DNA from: JBFLYZ01 sp040756415
GTDB taxonomy: Bacteria > Bacteroidota > Bacteroidia > JADZBD01
DNA length: 16,002 nt
Reading direction: 5' to 3'
NCBI GenBank assembly: GCA_040756415.1
Contig: JBFLYZ010000075.1
Location: 1 to 16,002 of the forward strand
Made by a program: the position numbers and the translations under genes. Shown piece after piece: positions 6,501 through 15,100 of the stretch. Every line of letters begins with the position of its first letter. Position 1 is the stretch's first letter. The notes under the pieces are model-generated. The model had not been told where the DNA came from. It made no database searches and saw only the letters and a program-made list of their open reading frames with translations.

Positions 6501-9201
6501 TATCGACTGGCCCTGGTGGGCCGGCAAGAGCGACAAGGGCGAGAACGACAAAGGCGCGGTGATGCTCTCCTTCAACGCTGACAAGGAAAAATATGCGGTT
6601 GGCGAGCAGATCAAGCTCACCATTCCGTCAGGCAGCGAAGGACGCGCGCTGGTGAGCATAGAGACCGGCTCGAAGGTTTTGCAGGCGAGCTGGGTGGATA
6701 CCAAAAAGGGACAGACCGAGTTCAGCTTCGAGGCCAGGCCCGAGATGGCGCCCAATATCTATGTGCACGTGACCCTGGTGCAGCCCCACGCGCAGACCGA
6801 GAACGACCTGCCCATACGCATGTATGGCGTGATACCCGTGCTGATCGATGATCCCAATACGCACCTGCGCCCGGTTATACAAACGGCCAACGTGTGGAAG
6901 CCCGAATCGAAAGAAACAGTGACCGTGAGCGAGGAGAACGGCAAATCCATGACCTATACCCTGGCCGTGGTAGACGAGGGCCTGCTCGACCTCACCCGCT
7001 TCCAGACACCCGACCCCTGGGCGGCCTTCTACGCCCGCGAGGCGCTGGGCGTCAAGACCTGGGATATGTACGACATGGTGATGGGCGCGTATGGCGGAAA
7101 GCTGCAAAGCATACTGGCCATTGGCGGTGACGGTGAAGTGGAAGAGAAAGAGGGCAAGAAGGCCAACCGTTTCAAACCCATGGTGCGCTTCATCGGTCCA
7201 TTTTTCATTAACAAGGGAGAAAAAAAGACGCATACCATCGACATACCGCAGTACATCGGATCGGTTCGCGTCATGGTAGTGGCCGGGCAGGATTTCGCCT
7301 ACGGCTCCAGCGATAAGACCGTGCCCGTACGCAAGCCCCTCATGGTGCTGGCCACCCTTCCGCGCGTAGTGGGTCCGAACGAGGATGTGGAGCTGCCGGT
7401 GAACGTGTTCGCCATGGAGAAGTTCGTGAAGAACGTGAGCATCACCGTGAGCACCAACGAATACCTCAGCATCGATGATGCCAGCAAGAAATCGCTTACT
7501 TTCAAAGACATTGGCGATGAGGTGGTGAACTTCAAGCTGAAAGTAAAGCCCAAGCTGGGTGTGGGTAAGGTAAAAGTCGTTGCGGTGAGCGGCAACGAGA
7601 AAGCGACCTACGAGATCGAGATCGATGTTCGCAATCCCAATCCTCCCGTGGTGGATGTGATCGAGACCGTGCTGCAGCCCGGCCAGAAATGGAACGTGCC
7701 CTACACGCCCGTAGGCATGACGGGCACCAACAAAGGCCTGATCGAGCTTTCCAACCTCCCTCCCATCGACCTGGGCAGGAGGCTGCGCTACCTGATACAG
7801 TACCCGCACGGCTGCATAGAGCAAACCACTTCATCGGCCTTTCCCCAGCTCTTTGTAGGTGATGTGATGGACCTGCCGCAAAAAATGAAATCAGAAGTGG
7901 AGCAGAACGTCAAATCGGCCATCAGCCGCATCAAGAAGTTCCAGACCACCAGCGGTGGCTTTGGCTACTGGCCCGGGTCGAACGACCCCAGCGACTGGGG
8001 CACCAACTATGCCGGCCACTTCCTGCTGGAGGCCATGGCCAAGGGTTACTCCGTGCCCGACAACCTGCTGAACTCCTGGAAAAAATACCAGAAGCAGACC
8101 GCCAACGACTGGGAGCCCAGGGAAACGAAATCATACTATTATTATTACAACGATGACCTGGAGCAGGCCTACCGGCTCTACACCCTGGCCCTGGCCAAAG
8201 CGCCCGAGCTGGGCGCCATGAACCGCCTGCGCGAGTACAAAGACCTTTCGGTGCCCGCGCGCTGGAGGCTGGCAGCCGCCTACCAGATTGCCGGCTATCC
8301 CAGCGAAGCCAAAAAGCTGGTGACGAACGCTTCCACTACGGTGAAGGATTATTCGGAGCTGAGCTATTCTTTCGGCAGCGATGAGCGCGATGAGGCCATG
8401 ATACTCGAAGCCCTGTCGCTCATGGGCGAAACGGCCAAAGCCTTTTCGATCGTGAAGCTTCTTTCGGCCGAGCTCAGCAATGAAAAGAGCTGGATGAGCA
8501 CGCAGACCACGGCTTACTGCCTGATCGCCATCTCCAAGTTCGCCAAAGCGGGCAGCGCCTCGGGCAGCTACAGCTACACCTACAGCATCAACGGCTCGGC
8601 TCCCAAAAGCATGAACGGCAAGCTGGCCGTATCGCAGGTAGAAATGGACATCAAGAACAGCACCAGCCCGGGCAACGTGATGGTGCAGAACAACGGTACG
8701 GGCATCCTGTACGCGCGCATCATACTCGAAGGCATTCCCGAGGCGGGCGACCAGAGCGCTGCCGAGAACGACCTGAAGATGAGCATTACCTACAAGACCA
8801 TGGACGGCAAAACCATTGACCCGGAGAAGCTGGAGCAGGGCACTGATTTCTATGCCGAGGTTTCCCTCACCAACCCCGGCCAGCGCGGATATTACAAGGA
8901 AATGGCGCTCACCCAGATCTTCCCTTCAGGCTGGGAGATACACAATACCCGCATGGACGAGGGCGAAAATGCCATTAAGAGCTCAGCGCCCACGTACCAG
9001 GATATACGCGATGACCGCGTGTACACCTATTTCGACCTGGCACAGAACGAGACCAAGACCTTCAGGATCATACTCAACTCGGCTTATATGGGCAAGTTCT
9101 ACCTGCCCACCATCTATTGCGAGGCCATGTATGATAACACCATCAACAGCCGCAAGCCCGGCAAGTGGGTGCAGGTGGTGAGCAGCGGGGAAAGCATTTA
9201 A
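3589..9201 (+). CDS. Bacterial alpha-2-macroglobulin, thioester-containing
   Basis: This 1870-residue envelope protein is of the bacterial alpha-2-macroglobulin (MG) family, which is thought to trap foreign proteases by covalent attachment after bait cleavage. It has an N-terminal hydrophobic segment (about 5-23) acting as signal or anchor. Cys17 is preceded by Leu, so there is no proper lipobox, unlike many lipoprotein relatives. An MG1-like domain (about 40-125) comes first. The MG2 signature YGERGVWRPGDSLFL is at about 633-647, Trp clusters WRWWW (904-908) and DWPWW follow, a bait-region-like domain spans about 1000-1110, and VVDEGLLDL is near 1127-1135. The A2M domain is at about 1190-1290. 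The thioester motif GCIEQ has Cys1409 and Gln1412 intact, inside a TED domain with GGFGYWPG (1456-1463) and WGTNYAGHFLLEA. A C-terminal MG10-like domain includes IFPSGWEI. It resembles E. coli YfhM rather than the thioester-less YfaS. Residues 461-520 form an acidic, Tyr-rich insert. No pbpC lies beside it. It has its own promoter and terminator. Confidence 0.95.
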   Translation: MSKRVLMLSTAVAVLCLLFATLFRFESRSAKEENINPAFSGYVSAFTSGTISSHSTIRILLATDMEGELEYGKALTEPYFEFSPAIKGTTTWLDSRTLCFEPAEPMPSGQEYKATFHLGKLIQVPSDLEEFGFGFSIIKQNLEVNIDGITTIDKQKLIWQKVEGSLLTADIANDEDVQKILTAKQDGKKLRIDWQHQGENRHSFTVDSVRRGEKPSEVVLEWNGKAIGAANSDNRRFQIPALGDFKVMDVKVIQSPDQYVSIRFSDPLLEKQELAGMITVKSTGKSTNENVSFTYVIEDNEIRAYPVTRQSGAKIVTVQNGIKNILNYPFKEKSDWEVEFEELNPQIELIGRGVILPNSDEGLIFPFKAVSLRAVDVKIIKIFESNIAQFLQVNSLDGNREMKRVGRMVLKKTVKLNAQSELEYQRWNTYSLDLSELIETEPGAIYKVVLSFKKQYAAYHCDGEIASEKELEEVSDNENEDPSDDYPSGYYYDDYYYNDYYDYDYNERDNPCDNSYYYNKSYSRNILASDLGIIAKSGTDGSMNFVVADLKTAKPMGGVTLELLNYQQQTIEKITTDGNGMAKVELKKKPFLLIARNGKQRGYLKLDDGSSLSLSAFDVSGEVVQKGVKGYIYGERGVWRPGDSLFLTFMLEDKLGTLPLSHPVAFELLNPQGQVVKKMTRNTGLNGFYNFSTSTDAGDPTGNWTARIKVGGAWFTKLLKIETIMPNRLKLKLDFGKEKIFAGDDIKGTLMVKWLHGAIAKNLDAKVEVSLNEMETSFPKFPGFVFTDPAVNYTTETQTIFDGKLNQDGEAEIKPNISASNAPGMLRASFVARVFEQGGAFSIDRFSLPFSPYDSYVGLKMPKGHGWGNMLFTDTNNIVQIATVDEKGNPVSRKVKVQLYKVNWRWWWDEYDGDLANYVGSDYHLPLEEKEIKTVNGKGQYILRIDRPEWGRYFVRITDQESGHSCGQDVYIDWPWWAGKSDKGENDKGAVMLSFNADKEKYAVGEQIKLTIPSGSEGRALVSIETGSKVLQASWVDTKKGQTEFSFEARPEMAPNIYVHVTLVQPHAQTENDLPIRMYGVIPVLIDDPNTHLRPVIQTANVWKPESKETVTVSEENGKSMTYTLAVVDEGLLDLTRFQTPDPWAAFYAREALGVKTWDMYDMVMGAYGGKLQSILAIGGDGEVEEKEGKKANRFKPMVRFIGPFFINKGEKKTHTIDIPQYIGSVRVMVVAGQDFAYGSSDKTVPVRKPLMVLATLPRVVGPNEDVELPVNVFAMEKFVKNVSITVSTNEYLSIDDASKKSLTFKDIGDEVVNFKLKVKPKLGVGKVKVVAVSGNEKATYEIEIDVRNPNPPVVDVIETVLQPGQKWNVPYTPVGMTGTNKGLIELSNLPPIDLGRRLRYLIQYPHGCIEQTTSSAFPQLFVGDVMDLPQKMKSEVEQNVKSAISRIKKFQTTSGGFGYWPGSNDPSDWGTNYAGHFLLEAMAKGYSVPDNLLNSWKKYQKQTANDWEPRETKSYYYYYNDDLEQAYRLYTLALAKAPELGAMNRLREYKDLSVPARWRLAAAYQIAGYPSEAKKLVTNASTTVKDYSELSYSFGSDERDEAMILEALSLMGETAKAFSIVKLLSAELSNEKSWMSTQTTAYCLIAISKFAKAGSASGSYSYTYSINGSAPKSMNGKLAVSQVEMDIKNSTSPGNVMVQNNGTGILYARIILEGIPEAGDQSAAENDLKMSITYKTMDGKTIDPEKLEQGTDFYAEVSLTNPGQRGYYKEMALTQIFPSGWEIHNTRMDEGENAIKSSAPTYQDIRDDRVYTYFDLAQNETKTFRIILNSAYMGKFYLPTIYCEAMYDNTINSRKPGKWVQVVSSGESI

Positions 9202-9232
9202 CGCCCTTCTGCGTTACCAGGAGAATATTGGC

Positions 9233-9264
9233 ATAAAAGTCCCGGGCTTTTCCGGGACTTTTAT
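9233..9264. terminator. Perfect 13-bp bidirectional terminator hairpin
   Basis: ATAAAAGTCCCGG (9233-9245), a 6-base loop GCTTTT and CCGGGACTTTTAT (9252-9264) form a perfect stem. The A-run on the 5' arm and T-run on the 3' arm give a U-rich end in both directions. It lies 32 bp after the macroglobulin stop and 46 bp beyond the stop of the convergent gene at 9310-10065, so it can serve both. Confidence 0.88.
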
Positions 9265-9309
9265 TGTTTAACTCCAATTTGATTTTGGGAGAAATTTTTT
9301 TCGTTCAAA

Positions 9310-10065
9310 TTACCTGTCGGGCATCCGGTCGTTGAGCTTGAAGCCGCCCTCATCGCTGCCTTCATCGTCTGACGAATGAAAGGCCAGGCCCAGCGTGGCC
9401 AGCAGCATGTACCCGGTCATCTTTGTCTGGAAAGAAAGTCCCGGAAGCTGGTCTTTTTTCGCTTTCCATTTTCCGTTGGAGATATCATAGGTGTAGAGCC
9501 CCTTCAGGCCGAGGGTGATGCCCACCGATCCCTCTTTCTTCAGAAAATTGAAACGCAGGTCGGCATGGCCATGAAGCATGAAAGAGGGATTGGTGTACTT
9601 TCCCTTGCTCACGCGCTCGGGGCGGTACAGGTCGGTGTAGTACATCTTGAAACGCCCGAAATCGTAACCTACATTGAGGATGAGGTCGAGGAAATTGCTG
9701 TTGGAGAACACATCCCTTCCCTTGGAATAGGAAATCATCCAGCCGCTGATGCGGTAGCTCAGCGAGTCGTTTCGGCTGATCAGGTGAGGTATAAAGCTGC
9801 GCACGGAAAAGTCAGCGTCCACCTGCGTTTTCATGAACAGGAACTGGTCCGTTTGCGAATGCACCGCTATGCCCCAGGTGCGCAGGGAATCCCCGAACGA
9901 CATGTTATCGTAGGTAAAGATGTAATCGTTCATGTTCCTGAAATCAGGGAAGAAAAGACCCTGCTCGTGCTCAATGAAGGTATGACGGCTGGTCTGGAAC
10001 AGTTGTGCCCGGGCATTGGCAGCCAAAACAAAGGAAAGCACGAGGAGAAGGATGTTTCTTTTCAT
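9310..10065 (-). CDS. Exported protein of unknown function, possibly outer-membrane
   Basis: I do not recognise a named family. From the ATG at 10065 it is 251 residues. It opens with a clear signal peptide (MKRNILLLVLSFVLAANARA, cleaved before QLFQ). The mature part has alternating aromatic and polar strands, such as YRISGWMISYSKG, LILNVGYDFGRFKMYYTDLY, SVGITLGLKGLYTYD and YMLLATLGLAF, which suggests a small beta-barrel or beta-rich outer-membrane protein. The tail after the last strand is acidic and low-complexity (SSDDEGSDEGG), then basic (NDRMPDR). An in-frame ATG at 10077 would add MISG; I prefer 10065 because it begins the signal peptide directly, though the longer form is possible. It is convergent with the macroglobulin gene, divergent from the J-domain gene, and probably monocistronic. 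Being a mid-size beta-rich exported protein beside envelope genes is the only functional hint. Confidence 0.7.
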   Translation of the reverse strand: MKRNILLLVLSFVLAANARAQLFQTSRHTFIEHEQGLFFPDFRNMNDYIFTYDNMSFGDSLRTWGIAVHSQTDQFLFMKTQVDADFSVRSFIPHLISRNDSLSYRISGWMISYSKGRDVFSNSNFLDLILNVGYDFGRFKMYYTDLYRPERVSKGKYTNPSFMLHGHADLRFNFLKKEGSVGITLGLKGLYTYDISNGKWKAKKDQLPGLSFQTKMTGYMLLATLGLAFHSSDDEGSDEGGFKLNDRMPDR

Positions 10066-10077
10066 ACCGCTTATCAT

Positions 10078-10122
10078 TGTTTTGTAAATTTAGGCATAAA
10101 TTTTCACTAAAATTACGGCCCT
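10078..10122. promoter_or_regulatory. Short A/T-rich divergent spacer, promoters not resolved
   Basis: This ~45-bp gap separates the leftward exported-protein gene from the rightward J-domain gene. It contains the self-complementary TAAATTTA (10085-10092), which is one base from the TAnnTTTG -7 consensus on both strands, and TAAATTTT at 10097-10104. No -33 element is visible for either direction. Promoters must lie here or inside the genes, so this is a weak assignment. Confidence 0.3.
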
Positions 10123-10650
10123 ATGCTGTATAACTATTACCAGGTGCTGGAGGTGGCCGAGACCGCGAGCGCAGACGAGATCAAGCGCGCTTACCGCGAA
10201 AAGGCCAAGCTGCTTCACCCGGACGTGAACCGCACCAACGAGGCGCAGGAGGTGTTCACCCTGGTGAGCGAAGCCTACGAGACCCTGGGCAATGAGAAAA
10301 AGCGCGTGATGTACGACCTCAAGCTGAAGAACGCTGCCTCCCGGAAACAGGCCATTCAGAACTTCCATTACGACTGGGAGAGCTTCCGCAAGGCCGGCTT
10401 TGCAAAAAAGACCCCCATCCATAATGTACGGGCGCATGTCCTTTACCCCGCCCAGATGTTCGCTGGCTTTGTGATCGCGCTGGTGCCCGTTACCGGTATT
10501 TTCATGTTCGACTGGGCGGCATCCGACCTGCTGTACAGCCTGCCCGGCATATGGCTGGTATGGGACGCCTGGAAAGGGATCACGGGAAAGAAAAGCTTTA
10601 TCGGCCGCCTGCTCATCAGGCGCGATCCGAACGACCGAATGCCTCTGTGA
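10123..10650 (+). CDS. Membrane-associated J-domain (DnaJ-like) co-chaperone
   Basis: The 175-residue product has an N-terminal J domain (residues 3-66) with the invariant His32-Pro33-Asp34 between helices II and III, so it should stimulate the ATPase of an Hsp70 (DnaK). It starts YYQVLEVAETASADEIKRAYRE, a typical helix I/II. It lacks the Gly/Phe region, zinc fingers and C-terminal substrate domains of full DnaJ. Instead, residues about 107-129 and 133-150 are hydrophobic (VLYPAQMFAGFVIALVPVTG and the segment ending LPGIWLVWDAW), likely a membrane hairpin, followed by a basic tail (GKKSFIGRLLIRRDPN). That layout suggests it recruits Hsp70 to the inner membrane; the client is unknown. No chaperone genes neighbour it. 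It is the only gene in its transcript and runs toward the convergent MFS gene. Confidence 0.88.
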   Translation: MLYNYYQVLEVAETASADEIKRAYREKAKLLHPDVNRTNEAQEVFTLVSEAYETLGNEKKRVMYDLKLKNAASRKQAIQNFHYDWESFRKAGFAKKTPIHNVRAHVLYPAQMFAGFVIALVPVTGIFMFDWAASDLLYSLPGIWLVWDAWKGITGKKSFIGRLLIRRDPNDRMPL

Positions 10651-10786
10651 GGGAGTTTAGATAGTTCAGATAGTTACGGTGGTTCGGCAGCATTGAACTA
10701 AACGTAACCGGTCAACCATGCTTTAACTATCACAACCATCCCAACCAGCCAACCATCATAACCTTTAACTATCCATCCTAACCCTT
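10651..10786. repeat. Inverted arrays of degenerate 9-bp repeats
   Basis: Directly after the J-domain stop codon come four contiguous 9-bp units: GGGAGTTTA, GATAGTTCA, GATAGTTAC, GGTGGTTCG (10651-10686). From 10714 to about 10786 the complementary pattern appears, with AACYATC-like units at 7-11 bp steps, for example AACTATCAC (10725), AACCATCCC (10734), AACCAGCC (10743), AACCATCAT (10751). The two halves can pair imperfectly as one long hairpin. The right half overlaps the end of the leftward MFS gene. The position between convergent genes suggests a terminator or a dispersed intergenic repeat. Confidence 0.6.
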
Positions 10787-12121
10787 TTCTTTGAACTTCG
10801 AGAACGCGATAAACGCCACCGCGCACAGCACAAACCCGCATATGCCGTTGAGCCGTAATCCCAGGTCATTGCCCGGGTCTTTGCCGTAAAGCGTAAGGAA
10901 GGCGAACAAGGCTATCCCGAAAGTTTGTCCCAGCTTGACCACAAAGTATTTTACCGCAAAATACAACCCCTCCCTGTTCTCACCGGTGCGCTGGGCGTCC
11001 TCTTCAGCGATCTCGGCCAATATGGCGGGCGGCAATATGCCCAGCGATGCCAGGGGTAAGGAAGCCCCTATCACCAGCAGGTACATCTGGCCGACCTTGT
11101 CCATGGGAAATTTGCCCAGGTAGTAAATGCCCAGGAAAAGCAGGGCCAGCATGGCGAAAGAAAAGAGCACGATCTTCTTCTTGCCTATTCTATTGGCGAA
11201 AAGGTTGATAAAAGGATAGAACAGCAGTGATACGCCCACCATGGTTCCCATCAGCAGAACGCCTTCCGACTCGGGTCCCCCGCAGAGCACCGTGAGAAAA
11301 TACAGCAGGCCGCTGGTGATGATGTACATGGCCATGTAGTACGAAAAATCAGCGGCTATGTAATACACAAAGTTCTTGTTCCGAAACGAATGCCTTATAG
11401 CCGCTATCAGCGGAGTGTGCGAAGGTTTTCCACGGCAGTATTTGCGCTCATCGATGGCCAAAACGGGGATCAGCATGAGCACGCCTCCCAGCCCGCACAA
11501 GCCCCAGATGGCATACTGCACCGCCTGCATGCGGTCGCTTATACCGAGGCCGTTCTGCACCAGGTCGGCTATGTTGTTCGTTGCCGATGCCATCACGATC
11601 CCCATCACGAAACCTACCTGCTGGTAGGTGGAAAAGCGCACCTTATCCGCTGCGGTATGCGCCATCTCGGGCATCAGGGCATTATAGGGAATAATATAGG
11701 TGGTGGCGGAGACAAAGAAGAGGATGAGCGTTACCGTGAGCCATATGGCGTTGGAGGCGCTTTCGCTGCGGTCGAGGGGCAGGAACACCAGCGCGCAGAA
11801 CACAACGGAAGGCAGCACGCTCAGCTTCATGAAGGGGATGCGCCTGCCTTGGGGATTCGCGCTGCGGTCGCTGAGCTGCCCGATAAAAGGATCGTACACC
11901 GCATCCACCAGCCTGCCCGCGGCCGTGATCAGCGATGGAAGGTTGAGCACGCCCAGTATCATCGCCTGCGAAAGCAGGTTGACCATGCCCGAATTGGAGG
12001 GGGGAAGGTAGAAGTAGATCAGCAGCACCCCGATCATATTCACCAGCACGCTCCATCCCATCATGCCGAAGGAATAGGCGATCAGCCTGGAGTAAGGAAG
12101 ATTTTGCGCGCTGCCCTGCAT
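10778..12121 (-). CDS. MFS transporter, GPH (MelB-like) cation symporter type
   Basis: This is a 12-helix transporter of 447 residues from the ATG at 12121; a GTG at 12130 would add three. Near the N-terminus it has AGRLVDAVYDPFIGQLSDRS (residues about 68-87 of the shorter form), the glycoside-pentoside-hexuronide:cation symporter signature. Its two Asp correspond by pattern to the MelB residues that bind the coupling cation (Asp55, Asp59). GRRIPFMKLS follows in the first cytoplasmic loop. Several long hydrophobic helices come next, and the central loop has INLFANRIGKKKIVLFSF in place of the classic MFS repeat motif. The substrate is probably a sugar or glycoside but cannot be read from sequence. 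It lies 49 bp downstream of the pyruvate carboxylase stop on the same strand and may be co-transcribed; a near-consensus TATCTTCG just upstream could also be a weak promoter of its own. Confidence 0.87.
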   Translation of the reverse strand: MQGSAQNLPYSRLIAYSFGMMGWSVLVNMIGVLLIYFYLPPSNSGMVNLLSQAMILGVLNLPSLITAAGRLVDAVYDPFIGQLSDRSANPQGRRIPFMKLSVLPSVVFCALVFLPLDRSESASNAIWLTVTLILFFVSATTYIIPYNALMPEMAHTAADKVRFSTYQQVGFVMGIVMASATNNIADLVQNGLGISDRMQAVQYAIWGLCGLGGVLMLIPVLAIDERKYCRGKPSHTPLIAAIRHSFRNKNFVYYIAADFSYYMAMYIITSGLLYFLTVLCGGPESEGVLLMGTMVGVSLLFYPFINLFANRIGKKKIVLFSFAMLALLFLGIYYLGKFPMDKVGQMYLLVIGASLPLASLGILPPAILAEIAEEDAQRTGENREGLYFAVKYFVVKLGQTFGIALFAFLTLYGKDPGNDLGLRLNGICGFVLCAVAFIAFSKFKEKG

Positions 12122-12170
12122 AGACAGCACGAAGATAAAGAATGAAATCGAGGAGCTGCGGGGCGGCCTG

Positions 12171-15100
12171 TCAGCTCAGCGCCACCACCAGGTCGTCCGT
12201 ATTCACCCGTATGCCCTCCTTCAGGTAGATGTTCTTGACCTCCACGTCCATCGGGGCGGTAACGGTGGTCTCCATTTTCATGGCCTCGATCACGAAAAGC
12301 GGCTCGTTCTTCTTCACGGCCTGTCCCTTCTTCACGAATATCTTCGAAAGCATGCCCTGAAGGGGAGCGCCCACATGCTTGGGGTTGCCGCTCTCCGCCT
12401 TCTGGTTTTCTTCTTTCCGGATGTTCAGCGAGCGGTCCAGCACCTCGATGTTGCGGGTTTGACCGTTCACCTTGAAAAAGACGGTGCGCATGCCGTTCTC
12501 TTTGGGCGGGCCCACCGACAGCAGGCGCACGATAATGGATTTTCCGGGAGCGAAATTGATGATGGTTTCCTCGTTGAGCTCCATGCCGTAGAAGAAATTC
12601 TTAGTGGGGATACGCGACACGAATCCGTACTCCGTCCATTTTTTGAACGTATCCTCAAATACCTTCGGGTACATCTTGTAAGAAAGAAAATCGGTGATGT
12701 CGAGCGGGCGGCCCAGGTCGCTCTCTTTGAATTTCTTTTTGAATTCCCCGAACTCTTTGTCAAAATCCACCGGTTCAAGCTGCGCGTTCGGCCGCGTGGT
12801 ATAGGGCTTCTTGTCTTTCAGCACCAGCTTCTGCAGTTGCCTGGGGAATCCCCCCGGGGGCTGGCCCAGGTCGCCACGGAAAAAGCCCTGCACCGACTCG
12901 GGGAAGGAAAGGCTCTCGCCTTTCTCCAACACGTCCTTCGCTTTCATCCCGTTCGAAATCATGAACAGGGTCATATCCCCCACCACTTTCGAGCTGGGCG
13001 TTACTTTGACGATATCCCCGAAAAGCTGGTTTACATCGCGGTAGGTATCTTTTATCTCCTCGAACTTCTCGCCCACTCCAAGTCCCGCTGCCTGCTGCAC
13101 CAGGTTGGAATACTGCCCGCCCGGCATTTCGTGGTAATAGACCTCGGCCGTGCTGGCCTTGAGTCCCGATTCGAAAGGATAATAGTATTCCCGGACGTCT
13201 TCCCAGTAATTGGAGAATTTATTGAGCGAAGCGATGTCGAACTTATTCTCCCGCTTATGGAACTTCATCATCTCCACGATCGAGTTGAAGTTGGGCTGGG
13301 AGGTGAGCCCCGATAGCCCGCCCAGGGCCACATCCACCACGTCTACCCCGGCTTCTATGGCTTTGAGGTACATGGCCGACTGGAGCGAAGAGGTATCATG
13401 CGTATGAAGATGAATGGGGATTTTGACCTCCTCCTTCAGCGCGCTGATGAGCTCGTAGGCCGCGTAGGGCTTGAGCAGCCCCGCCATATCCTTAATGGCC
13501 AGGATGTGGGCGCCCGAATTCTCGATATCCTTAGCCAGGCGCAGGTAGTATTTCAGGTTATACTTCGTCCTGCTCTTGTCCTGTATATCCCCCGTATAGC
13601 ACATGGCCACCTCAGCGATGCCGCCTGTTTTCTTACGGATGGCCCTGATGCTGGGTTCCATGGCCTTGAGCCAGTTCAGCGAGTCGAACACGCGGAACAC
13701 GTCAATGCCATGCTCCCATGATTTCTCGATGAACTTCTCCACCAGGTTATCGGGGTAAGCGGTATAGCCCACCGCGTTCGAGCCGCGGATGAGCATCTGC
13801 AAAAGAATGTTCGGGATGGACTTCCTCAGCTCATCCAGCCTCCTCCAGGGATTTTCGTAGAGAAAGCGCATGCATACGTCAAAGGTGGCCCCGCCCCATA
13901 CCTCCATGCTGAACACCTGGGGATGGTTCCTGGCAAAGCTCTCGGCCACGCGCAGCATATCGTAGGTGCGCATGCGGGTGGCGAGCAATGACTGGTGCCC
14001 GTCACGGATGGTGGTATCGGTATAATGTATCTTCTCCTCTTTCCTCAGCCATTTGCAGAATTTTTCCGGCCCCAGCTTGTTGAGCAGGTCCTTGGTGCCG
14101 CCCGGGTACGATGCGTACGGATCGAAATCGGGAACAAGGGGTTTCGGGAACTTCCTGTTCTTATCGGCCGCCTTCACGTCAGGATTGCCGTTCACGATGG
14201 TATCGCCTAAAAATTTGACGATGCGGGTGGCCCGGTCGAGCCCTTTGCGGAACACGAAGAGCTCTTTGTTCTTCTCGATAAACGAGACCGTGGCCTTTCC
14301 ATCATGGAAGTCCTTGTTGTTGATGATATTCTCCAGGAAAGGGATATTGGTCTTTACGCCACGTATGCGGAACTCCTGCAGGGCGCGGTGCATCTTGCGG
14401 CAGGCCCCGTCCAGCGTGCGCGAGTGGGCCGATATCTTCACCAGCATGGAGTCGAAGAAGGGGCTGATGGTGGCGCCCTGGTAGATGCTGCCCGCATCGA
14501 GGCGTATGCCAAAGCCGCCCGGGCTGCGGTAGGTGATCACCGTACCGTAATCGGGCTTGAAGTCGTTCTCGGGGTCTTCGGTGGTGATGCGGCACTGTAT
14601 GGCGTAGCCGTTGGTGCGTATGGCCTCCTGCGAGGGCACCTTGATCTGCGTATCGCTGAGCTTATAGCCGCCCGCCACGAAGATCTGGGTCTTGACCAGG
14701 TCGATGCCCGTCACCATTTCGGTCACGGTATGCTCCACCTGTATGCGGGGGTTCACCTCGATGAAATAGATCCTTTGCTGCTCATCGACCAGGAACTCGA
14801 CCGTACCCACGTTATTGTAGTTCACCGCGCGGCATATCCTCAGGGCGTAGTCGTACAGCTTTTTTCTTACTTCTTCGGCCAGCCCGAAGGAAGGCGCTAC
14901 CTCCACCACTTTCTGGTACCTGCGCTGAACGGAGCAGTCGCGCTCGAAGAGGTGCACCATATTGCCGTGGTTATCGGCCGCTATCTGCACCTCGATGTGC
15001 TTGGGGTTCTCCACGAACTTTTCGAGGAATACCGTGTCATCGCCAAAGGCGTTCTTCGCTTCCCTGCGCGCCTCATCGAACACCTTTTCCAGGTCTTCGC

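Noticed and set aside
5416..7824. Leftward frames at 5416-6480 and 6628-7824
   Set aside because: Both are antisense shadows of the macroglobulin gene, with no start context, signal or domain.
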